DNA from: Vreelandella nigrificans
Lineage (GTDB): Bacteria > Pseudomonadota > Gammaproteobacteria > Pseudomonadales > Halomonadaceae
Direction: 5' to 3'
Length of the DNA stretch: 64,000 bases
Assembly (NCBI RefSeq): GCF_002374315.1
Contig: NZ_NWUX01000001.1
Location: 434,001-498,000 of the forward strand
Numbering within the stretch: position 1 is the first letter of the stretch; each line of letters begins with the position of its first letter. Below the pieces are notes generated by a model. It was not told the DNA's origin. It searched no databases and was given only the letters and a program-made list of their open reading frames with translations. Both the position numbers and the translations under genes were made by a program. Positions 46,352-54,198 of the stretch are shown piece by piece.

Positions 46352-46909
46352 TTAATTATGATTTGCTATCGGGTCATGCAACTGGATGGTATTCAATGGC
46401 ATTGAAGCCTTTCTACGACGAGGGGTAGCACCGCTATAAAGTTTTCGCCAGGTTTGCGGCGATAAGCCTGTTTCGCGTTTAAATACCCGGCAAAGGTGTG
46501 ATTGGTCGCAAAAACCATACCTCAGTGCTATATCGCTTAGGGAGCACTCCGAACAGAGCATATATTGCCCGGCAGCCTCTACTCGTCTGGCAGTTACATA
46601 CAGCAGCGGTGTTATCCCCATTGTCTGTTTGAACAAGCGCGAAAAATAACTGGTGCTCAGGCTCAATAGCGAAGCGAGTTCGTTTGTTCGGATGCATCTG
46701 CCGAGGTGCTGATCTATAAAGTCGTTGACACGAGCAATTTGCCACCGGGCTAACCTGCCGGTGACTCTGTCCTGGGAAGGCTTGCTGTCACTGTCAGCGG
46801 TAAGCAAAGAGATTGCCCGACGTAACTGCGTCGCAGCTGCGTCGGGGTTTAGATGAATAACTCTTTCCGTCTCCATTAGTAGCGACAGCATTAGCCTGGT
46901 CTGTTTCAA
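46352..46909 (-). CDS. AraC-family transcriptional regulator
   Basis: Short AraC/XylS-type activator of 185 residues. The C-terminal domain holds both helix-turn-helix motifs (IRTNELASLLSLSTSYFSRLFKQTMG and LSDIALRYGFCDQSHLCRVFKRETG). The N-terminal 60 residues are helical, with no sugar-binding cupin domain. It matches in size and layout the AraC gene at 53502-54032. It diverges from the flavin monooxygenase gene across a 434-base gap. Confidence 0.88.
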   Translation of the reverse strand: MKQTRLMLSLLMETERVIHLNPDAAATQLRRAISLLTADSDSKPSQDRVTGRLARWQIARVNDFIDQHLGRCIRTNELASLLSLSTSYFSRLFKQTMGITPLLYVTARRVEAAGQYMLCSECSLSDIALRYGFCDQSHLCRVFKRETGLSPQTWRKLYSGATPRRRKASMPLNTIQLHDPIANHN

Positions 46910-47343
46910 GCAGTCGGCCCTTCAGAATAGATTTTGTTCAATGGCTTTGAAGTCATTGATAATCCATCGGATTGTCAGTAGACATCGCCAGAGGTGTCGT
47001 TGCCTCTGGTTACTACTATGCATGTTCACATATTCGTTCCGGTAGTAGCGTCCGGTGATTAGCTTTGTCGCGAAAAGAGGAACGCCAAGGGGGGGGGGTG
47101 TTAGTTGGTCAGCAGGGCTATCGCGTTCTTGCGCTCTTCGTATCTGATTTTTTGCGGTACCTGAAGGGGGCTTTGAGCGTCGCGCATCACACACGCGTCC
47201 AAATTGCGGGCCGTCATCCAATAATAAGCGCCGATTCTTTGTGATAGTGACGAGGCATTTCACACATTTCATCGCGCTCGAAAAAGGGTGAACAGCACTG
47301 GTATTTGCCGATGATCAAGCATGGCCTACTAGCATGAGGACTT
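46910..47343. other. Long divergent intergenic region
   Basis: 434 bases between the AraC gene and the flavin-dependent monooxygenase gene, without a credible gene. A small hairpin CAGAGG/CCTCTG occurs near 46988-47010, and a run of nine or more G lies near 47088-47098. It presumably carries both promoters. Confidence 0.5.
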
Positions 47344-48378
47344 ATGATGGAAATCGGTATCGACAGTTTCGCGGCCATTTTTCCTGACCCGGTGACCGGG
47401 AAGCTTCCCTCAGCCACCGATCGCATGGCCGACCTCCTCGAGGAGGTTGAAATCGCCGACCGGGTCGGGCTCGACGTATTCGGAATCGGCGAGCACCATC
47501 GTGCCGAATTTCTCGATTCCGCACCCGCGATTATTCTCGCTGCTGCCGCTGCCCGTACCCGCCAGATTAGGTTGACGAGCGCGGTGACAGTACTGAGCGC
47601 CGCCGACCCCGTGCGGGTCTTCCAGGAGTTCGCCACCCTCGATCTGATTTCCAAAGGGCGGGCCGAAATTGTTGTCGGCCGAGGCTCGTTCGTCGAGGCG
47701 TTTCCACTCTTTGGCCTCGACACACGGGCTTATGATGAACTCTTTGCTGAAAAGCTTGATCTGTTTCTGAAGCTGGGCGAGACGACCAATATCACCTGGG
47801 GTGGGCGTTATCGCCCAGCGCTTCGCGGAGAGGGTGTCTTTCCGCGCCCCCACCAGCCGCGCTTGCCATTATGGGTCGGCGTCGGCGGCACACCGGCGTC
47901 CTTCGCGCGGGCTGGCACCCTTGGCCTTCCATTGATGGTCGCTATCATCGGCGGCAGTTTCGAGCGTTTCCGCCCACTCGTCGATCTCTACCGCGAAGCG
48001 GGCCTGAGAGCTGGGCACCCTCCCGAGAAACTAAAGGTGGGCGTTCACGCGATGGGCTTTGTCGGTGAAACGGATGCTGAAGCCAGAGACTCCTTTTTTC
48101 CCGGCTGGGCGCACCTGACCGGGACGATAGGGCGCGAGCGTGGGTGGCCAGCCCCGACACGCCATCAGTTTGATGATATGGCAAGCCCAGAAGGTGCTTT
48201 CCTGATCGGCGACCCAACAACGGTGGCAGCGAAAATGCTCAAGTTAAACGAGTCGCTCGGCGGCGTGTCTCGCATCACATTCCAGATGAGTACCGCGGCG
48301 TTAGACACGGCGGCAATGAAGCGCTCTATCGAACTCCTGGGTACCGACGTCGCGCCACTAGTGCGGGAAGCACCATGA
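47344..48378 (+). CDS. LLM-class flavin-dependent oxidoreductase
   Basis: Luciferase-like monooxygenase family protein of 344 residues, expected to use FMN. A (beta/alpha)8 fold is suggested by MEIGIDSFAAIFPDP, VGLDVFGIGEHHRAEF, LTSAVTVLSAADPVRVFQEFATLDLIS and EIVVGRGSFVEAFPLFG. The substrate is unknown. GAGGA precedes two adjacent ATGs (47344, 47347). It diverges from an AraC regulator, its likely activator. Confidence 0.87.
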   Translation: MMEIGIDSFAAIFPDPVTGKLPSATDRMADLLEEVEIADRVGLDVFGIGEHHRAEFLDSAPAIILAAAAARTRQIRLTSAVTVLSAADPVRVFQEFATLDLISKGRAEIVVGRGSFVEAFPLFGLDTRAYDELFAEKLDLFLKLGETTNITWGGRYRPALRGEGVFPRPHQPRLPLWVGVGGTPASFARAGTLGLPLMVAIIGGSFERFRPLVDLYREAGLRAGHPPEKLKVGVHAMGFVGETDAEARDSFFPGWAHLTGTIGRERGWPAPTRHQFDDMASPEGAFLIGDPTTVAAKMLKLNESLGGVSRITFQMSTAALDTAAMKRSIELLGTDVAPLVREAP

Positions 48379-48433
48379 TTAGTCTAGAAAGTGGGCTATC
48401 TCCCTTAATCATACCGAGTAAGAAGGGAGTTTA

Positions 48434-50239
48434 ATGATGGGTGCTTCCGAATTTAGTTTAGTACAAGCGGTTGTTCTACTGGGGGCGGCCACCATCGCGG
48501 TGCCACTTTTTAGAAGGCTGGGGCTTGGTTCCGTGCTTGGTTATCTTGCAGCAGGACTTGCCGTAGGCCCCTTTGGTTTTGGATTGATCAACAATCCCGA
48601 AACGCTACTTCATACCGCTGAACTGGGCGTGGTGATGTTTCTGTTCATCATCGGGCTGGAGATGCGCCCGTCCAAGCTATGGACGTTGCGGCGCCAGATA
48701 TTTGGGCTTGGCGCGGCGCAAGTGGTCACCTGCGGTACCCTGCTAACGCTGGCAGCCATGGCGGCAGGTGTTTCATTTCCCGTTGCTGCGGTTGGAGCGA
48801 TGGGCTTTGTACTGTCGTCAACCGCCGTCATCATGCAGCTGCTGAAAGAGCAGGGCGACACCTCGTCGCCCGAAGGGCAGCGGTCGATCTCGATTTTGTT
48901 GTTTGAGGACTTGGCGATTGTGCCTTTATTGGCGCTTGTGGCGCTTTGGGGCTCGTTAGCCAGCCCGATAGGCGCCAACAATGAGTCGGTATGGCAAGCA
49001 GCCGCCATTGCCGTCGCCGGTTTTGCTGCCCTGTTGATGGCGGGCCACTGGCTGCTCGACCCGTTTTTCAAGATCATCGCCCGATCCGGCGCAAGAGAGG
49101 TGCTCACCGCTGCTGCATTGCTGGTTGTCTTGGGGTCGGCGGTGTTCATGGAGAGCGTCGGTCTGTCGATGGCGATGGGCGCCTTCGTCGCAGGCGTACT
49201 GCTTGCTGAGTCGAACTTTCGGCATCAGCTGGAGGCGGATATCGAGCCGTTTCGTGGCATCTTGCTCGGTCTGTTCTTTCTGAGTGTCGGCATGTCGCTG
49301 AACCTTCAGATCGTCGCTGACGAGTGGCGTATGGTACTGGGGGGCGTCGTAACCTTCATGCTGGTGAAGGCCCTCGGAATTTATGCCATCGCACGTTTGA
49401 CAGGCTCCGCCCATAGCACCGCCATGAGCAGGACTGTGCTGTTTGCACAAGGTGGTGAATTTGCCTTTGTCCTTTATGCCGCCGCGATGGCAGCAGGCAT
49501 ATTCGACCTGCGTGCATCCGCTATTATGAGCGCGATTGTGATTCTCTCTATGGCGCTTACGCCAATCCTCCTGATAGCTCAGGCGCAAATGCGCAAGCGT
49601 GCGCCTGTCGCCATCGATCTTGATGGCGTCGATAAAGCCGAAGGTCTACGTGGACAAGTGCTGGTTATCGGTTTTGGCAGGTTTGCTCAAGTGGCCAGCC
49701 AGGCGCTGCTTGCCCGCCGTGTCGAAATCTCAGTGATTGAGAACGACGTCAAGATGATTCGCGCAGCGGCAAACTTCGGATTCAAGATCCATTATGGCGA
49801 CGGCACTCGCTTAGATGTGTTGCGAGCGTCGGGGGCTGAAACGGCTGAGGTTATCCTGGTCTGCGTCGACGACCCGGAGGCGGCGGACCATATTGTCGAG
49901 CTTTGCCAGGCAGAATTTCCCATGACTACTCTTTATGTACGCTCCTTTGATCGTGGCCATTCGTTGCGGCTGATCAACGCGGGAGTCGGGTTCCAGATCC
50001 GTGAAACCTTTGAGTCCGCGCTGGTATTCGGCCAGGCAGTATTGACGGAGCTGGGCTTCGACGAAGACCAGGCAAGGGGGGCTATCGAAGAGGTACGTGA
50101 ACGCGACAAGGAGCGATTGGAACTGGAACTGATCGGCGGCCTGGAGGGCGGACGCAAGATGATCCGTGGCAATACCGAGACACCTGAGCCCGCACCGCTG
50201 TTCAAAACCCGATCCAACAGTGCTGATATAGGCACGTGA
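48434..50239 (+). CDS. Kef-type monovalent cation:proton antiporter (CPA2)
   Basis: Inner-membrane antiporter of 601 residues. About 12 membrane helices (residues 1-385), including FLFIIGLEMRPSKLW and the FEDLAIVPLLAL ion-binding region, precede a cytosolic TrkA-N/KTN domain (GQVLVIGFGRFAQVASQALL). These exchange K+ or Na+ for protons. KefB/KefC homologues are opened by glutathione adducts to protect against electrophiles; whether that holds here is not shown. AAGGGAG lies before the ATG. Confidence 0.88.
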   Translation: MMGASEFSLVQAVVLLGAATIAVPLFRRLGLGSVLGYLAAGLAVGPFGFGLINNPETLLHTAELGVVMFLFIIGLEMRPSKLWTLRRQIFGLGAAQVVTCGTLLTLAAMAAGVSFPVAAVGAMGFVLSSTAVIMQLLKEQGDTSSPEGQRSISILLFEDLAIVPLLALVALWGSLASPIGANNESVWQAAAIAVAGFAALLMAGHWLLDPFFKIIARSGAREVLTAAALLVVLGSAVFMESVGLSMAMGAFVAGVLLAESNFRHQLEADIEPFRGILLGLFFLSVGMSLNLQIVADEWRMVLGGVVTFMLVKALGIYAIARLTGSAHSTAMSRTVLFAQGGEFAFVLYAAAMAAGIFDLRASAIMSAIVILSMALTPILLIAQAQMRKRAPVAIDLDGVDKAEGLRGQVLVIGFGRFAQVASQALLARRVEISVIENDVKMIRAAANFGFKIHYGDGTRLDVLRASGAETAEVILVCVDDPEAADHIVELCQAEFPMTTLYVRSFDRGHSLRLINAGVGFQIRETFESALVFGQAVLTELGFDEDQARGAIEEVRERDKERLELELIGGLEGGRKMIRGNTETPEPAPLFKTRSNSADIGT

Positions 50240-50280
50240 TCCTTCCTATCCCATGTAGCCTGCTACAGGAGAATTCCACC

Positions 50281-51981
50281 ATGACCAAAGCATCCGATCT
50301 GTTCATCAAGTGCCTAGAGGAAGAGGAGGTGGAGTATATTTTTGGGGTTCCCGGCGAGGAGAATCTCGATATGCTCGACAGCCTCAGCCACTCGACCAAG
50401 ATTCAACTGATCCTTACCCGGCACGAACAGGGGGCAGGCTTCATGGCTGCAACCTATGGCCGGCATACCGGCAAGGCTGGGGTGTGCATGGCGACGCTAG
50501 GGCCGGGCGCGACGAATTTAGTCACCGCCGCTGCCTATGCGCAGCTTGGCGGTATGCCGATCCTGATGGTCACCGGTCAAAAACCAATCAAAAAGTCGAA
50601 GCAAGGCCGCTTCCAGATCCTCGATGTGGTTGACATGATGAAGCCGCTGACCAAGTTCACCCATCAGCTCGCCAGCGCCGACAACATCCCCAGCCGGGTG
50701 CGTGAAGCGTTCCGGCTCGCCGAAGAGGAGAAACCCGGCGCGACGCATATCGAGTTTCCAGAGGATATCGCCGCCGAGCAGACTGAATCAATGCCGCTTA
50801 AGCGCAGCTACACGCGGCGACCCAATGCCGATGTGAAGTCGATTCGCGCTGCGGTGCATGCGCTTGAAAAAGCCAAATCGCCGATCCTGGTGATCGGCGC
50901 AGGTGCCAACCGCACTATGACCTGCCGGATGCTGAACCAATTCATTGAGAAGACCGGCATTCCGTTCATTACCACTCAGCTCGGCAAGGGTGTGATAGAC
51001 GAACGCCACCCCAAGTTTGTCGGCTGTGCGGCTCTGTCATCGGGCGACTTTGTCCACCGCGCTGTCGAGGCCGCTGACCTGATCGTTAATATCGGTCATG
51101 ACGTGATCGAGAAACCGCCGTTCTTCATGCTGCCAGGCGGCACACCGGTGATTCATATTTCGTCCAAGACAGCTGAGGTTGATCCGGTCTATTTTCCGCA
51201 GATCGAGGTTGTTGGCGACATCGCCAATGCTATCTGGCAGATCAAGCAGGACATCGTTCCCAATGGCGGCTGGACGTTCGACGCGATACTGGAGGCGCGC
51301 AAGCGCCAGGTCGTGCACACCGCGTCGATCTCGGGGGATGCACGCTTCCCTATCTTCCCACCTTACCTGGTCGAACAGGTCCGCGCGGCGATGCCCGAAG
51401 ATAGCATCATCTGCCTCGATAACGGGGTGTACAAGATCTGGTTCGCCCGCGACTATCCGGCTTACCGCCCCAATACCGTACTACTCGATAACGCGCTCGC
51501 CACGATGGGCGCGGGCCTGCCCTCGGCCATGGCATCGGCGATGGTTTATCCCGATCGCAAGGTGATGGCGATCTGCGGCGATGGCGGCTTTATGATGAAC
51601 AGCCAGGAAATGGAGACCGCCGTTCGTTTAAAGCTCAACCTCACCGTGCTGATCCTCAACGACAATAGCTATGGCATGATTCGCTGGAAGCAGTCGAACA
51701 TGGGCTTCAAAGACTGGGGGCTGACTTATGGCAACCCCGATTTCGTCAAGTATGCGGAAAGCTATGGCGCGTTCGGGCATCGCGTGGAAAGCGCTGAGCA
51801 CCTCCAGCAGCTGCTTGCACATACCCGCGACACGCCGGGCGTTCATCTGATCGACTGCCCAGTCGATTATTCGGAGAATGACCAGATCCTCAACATCGAC
51901 ATAAAGATGCTGTCGAAAGAATTGCAATCCTTATCCTCAGATTCGCTGGAAAGTGGGATGCGCCCCGGGAGTTTCGAATGA
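50281..51981 (+). CDS. Acetolactate synthase large subunit-like ThDP enzyme
   Basis: Thiamine-diphosphate enzyme of 566 residues, resembling catabolic acetolactate synthase (AlsS/IlvB). The catalytic Glu49 is in RHEQGAGFMA, and the ThDP site GDGGFMMNS...NDNSYG spans about residues 430-462. No small regulatory subunit gene is near. AGGAG precedes ATG 50281; the frame is open to 50236 without support. The stop overlaps the aldehyde dehydrogenase start by four bases (ATGA), so the two act together. GC content is about 70%, well above the core genes, which suggests transfer from a GC-rich donor. Confidence 0.88.
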   Translation: MTKASDLFIKCLEEEEVEYIFGVPGEENLDMLDSLSHSTKIQLILTRHEQGAGFMAATYGRHTGKAGVCMATLGPGATNLVTAAAYAQLGGMPILMVTGQKPIKKSKQGRFQILDVVDMMKPLTKFTHQLASADNIPSRVREAFRLAEEEKPGATHIEFPEDIAAEQTESMPLKRSYTRRPNADVKSIRAAVHALEKAKSPILVIGAGANRTMTCRMLNQFIEKTGIPFITTQLGKGVIDERHPKFVGCAALSSGDFVHRAVEAADLIVNIGHDVIEKPPFFMLPGGTPVIHISSKTAEVDPVYFPQIEVVGDIANAIWQIKQDIVPNGGWTFDAILEARKRQVVHTASISGDARFPIFPPYLVEQVRAAMPEDSIICLDNGVYKIWFARDYPAYRPNTVLLDNALATMGAGLPSAMASAMVYPDRKVMAICGDGGFMMNSQEMETAVRLKLNLTVLILNDNSYGMIRWKQSNMGFKDWGLTYGNPDFVKYAESYGAFGHRVESAEHLQQLLAHTRDTPGVHLIDCPVDYSENDQILNIDIKMLSKELQSLSSDSLESGMRPGSFE

Positions 51982-53411
51982 CCAAGCTCAAGTCCATCTA
52001 TCCGCTCTATCTCAACAACGTGGCGCAGCAGCCGAACACTAATCTTGCTGTGACCGACAAGTTCACCGGCGCGGTCGCGTTTCACGTTGCCCAGGCCGAT
52101 GCCGCGACGATCGATGCGGCGATCGCCGGCGCAGTCGAGGCAGCAGAACCAATGGCACGGATGGCAAGCTACGAGCGCCAGGCGGTGCTCACCCATTGCG
52201 TCACCCGCTTCACGGAACGGTTCGACGAGCTTGCGTACGCACTGTGCGTTGAGGCGGGCAAGCCGATTAAGGACAGCGAGGGGGAGGTCGGCCGGCTGAT
52301 CGATACCTTCCGTATCGCCGCCGAGGAGTCGGTGCGGATGACGGGAGAGGTTCAGCCGCTTGACATCTCGGCGCGCGCCAAGGGCTATCAGGGCATCTGG
52401 AAACGAGTGCCCATCGGGCCCAGTTCGTTCATCTCGCCGTTCAATTTTCCACTCAATCTGGCCGCGCACAAGATCGCCCCGGCGCTTGCGGTGGGCTGTC
52501 CGTTCGTGATGAAACCAGCGAGCCGTACCCCCTTGGGCGCAATTATTATCGGTGAAGTGCTAGCCGAGACCGACCTGCCCAAAGGTGCATTCTCAATTCT
52601 ACCCGCCAGCCGCGACGGTGCTGACCTGTTCACCACCGACGACCGACTCAAGCTACTCTCGTTCACTGGATCGCCCGATGTTGGTTGGGACCTCAAGGCG
52701 CGCTGCGGCAAGAAGAAGGTAGTACTCGAGCTTGGCGGCAATGCCGCGGTGATCATTGATGCGGATGCCGATCTCGACGATGCGCTGGAGCGTGTCATTT
52801 TCGGCGCTTTCTACCAGTCGGGGCAGAGCTGTATCGGGGTGCAGCGCATCATCATCCATGCCGATGTTTACGACCGCTTCCGCGACATGCTGGTCGCCAA
52901 GACAAAAACACTGGTGGCGGGTGATCCCAAAAAACGCGACACGTTTATCGGCCCGATGATTGATATCAAGGAAGCGACGCGGCTCGAAACCTGGGTCAAG
53001 GAGGCCGTCTCTGCTGGTGGGACGCTACTCTGCGGCGGCAACCGCGAGGGTGCGATGCTCGCCGCCACCTTGCTCGAAGCTGTGCCTGCCGATACCAAGA
53101 TCGTCACAGAAGAGGCGTTCGGCCCGGTGGCGGTGCTGTCACGCTTTACTGATTTCAATGCTGCTGTCGCCGAGGTCAACGCTTCTAAATTCGGGCTGCA
53201 GGCGGGCGTCTTTACCCGCGACTTGTTCAAGATGTTCGATGCTTGGGATCACCTCGATGTTGGTGGGGTGGTGATCAACGATGTGCCCAGCTATCGCGTC
53301 GACAATATGCCCTATGGCGGGGTCAAGGATTCTGGGCTGGGCCGCGAAGGTGTGCGTTTCGCGATGGAGGACATGACCGAAATCCGCAACCTGGTGATTC
53401 GCCGCCCCTAA
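51978..53411 (+). CDS. NAD(P)-dependent aldehyde dehydrogenase
   Basis: Aldehyde dehydrogenase superfamily, 477 residues. Catalytic Cys285 (SGQSCIGVQR), general base Glu251 (LELGGNAAV), Asn156 (SPFNFPLN) and the Rossmann-like SFTGSPDVG are visible. It is translationally coupled to the ThDP enzyme, so its aldehyde may be a product of that enzyme or a substrate feeding it. It shares the same high GC as its partner. Confidence 0.9.
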   Translation: MTKLKSIYPLYLNNVAQQPNTNLAVTDKFTGAVAFHVAQADAATIDAAIAGAVEAAEPMARMASYERQAVLTHCVTRFTERFDELAYALCVEAGKPIKDSEGEVGRLIDTFRIAAEESVRMTGEVQPLDISARAKGYQGIWKRVPIGPSSFISPFNFPLNLAAHKIAPALAVGCPFVMKPASRTPLGAIIIGEVLAETDLPKGAFSILPASRDGADLFTTDDRLKLLSFTGSPDVGWDLKARCGKKKVVLELGGNAAVIIDADADLDDALERVIFGAFYQSGQSCIGVQRIIIHADVYDRFRDMLVAKTKTLVAGDPKKRDTFIGPMIDIKEATRLETWVKEAVSAGGTLLCGGNREGAMLAATLLEAVPADTKIVTEEAFGPVAVLSRFTDFNAAVAEVNASKFGLQAGVFTRDLFKMFDAWDHLDVGGVVINDVPSYRVDNMPYGGVKDSGLGREGVRFAMEDMTEIRNLVIRRP

Positions 53412-53501
53412 GGTTCGCCTTTGGGGCGGCATCTAGCGCCAAACGTTCTTGCCAAACGCTACTCCCCGATTGAGAAGATAAATAGGACGCTACTGTTACC
53501 T

Positions 53502-54032
53502 CTATGCATAGTTATCATGCCTTGTTGGCCCTGGCGGAGGCTCAACGGTATGTCGTCGGCGCCAAGCCATCGGGGTGTCGCCGACGACGCGTCGGAACAC
53601 GCGAGTCAAATGCGCCTGATCGCACATCCCGCAGACCAGCGAAATCTGGCACACCGAGTCCTCCGTCGTTAGCAGCAGCCGCTGCGCCAACTCCACTCGC
53701 AGGCGTGTGACGTAAGCCATCGGTGCCTGGCCGCAGCTTAGTTTGAATGCACGCGAGAAATGGCTCGTGCTGAGTTGAGAGAGCGCAGCGAGATCCTTCA
53801 CTCGGATCGTCGATTCCAGATGCGTCTCGATGTACGCGACGGTACGGCGGACCTGCCAGTCGGCCAGCCCACCGTGGGGGCAGGTGGACGAACCGGATAC
53901 GGGAGCAAGGTCTTCGTGCAAGAGATCCAGCGCCCGCGCGACACAGGCTCTCGCAAATGCGCGATCGGATAGCAGTGCAGCTTTAGCGTCGTTCAACAAC
54001 ACTGCGACGTCGGGTGGGGAGTGGGTTTGCAT
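53502..54032 (-). CDS. AraC-family transcriptional regulator
   Basis: Activator of 176 residues with a C-terminal double helix-turn-helix (IRVKDLAALSQLSTSHFSRAFKLSCG; CQISLVCGMCDQAHLTRVFRRVVGD). It has the same short layout as the AraC gene at 46352-46909, so the two look like paralogues. AAGGGAAA lies before ATG 54032. It converges on the aldehyde dehydrogenase gene and diverges from the LAL regulator. Confidence 0.88.
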   Translation of the reverse strand: MQTHSPPDVAVLLNDAKAALLSDRAFARACVARALDLLHEDLAPVSGSSTCPHGGLADWQVRRTVAYIETHLESTIRVKDLAALSQLSTSHFSRAFKLSCGQAPMAYVTRLRVELAQRLLLTTEDSVCQISLVCGMCDQAHLTRVFRRVVGDTPMAWRRRHTVEPPPGPTRHDNYA

Positions 54033-54198
54033 GTGATTTCCCTTTTTGATCTCAACCACTGCGAAATAGCTGATCGTGAATCAGGATCGGGTAAGTGGCG
54101 GAAGGTTCGCGTCGGTGAAAATCCCTTACGTCTAGTTGGTCAGGTTCGTATCGGTTATTATCGGGTACACAAATACGTCAGTTGAAACGGTGGACTCG

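Noticed and set aside
46922..47272. 116-codon minus-strand frame in the AraC-monooxygenase gap
   Set aside because: Composition is irregular with many Arg/Pro/Asn, no family resemblance and a G-run inside; it overlaps the likely promoter region.
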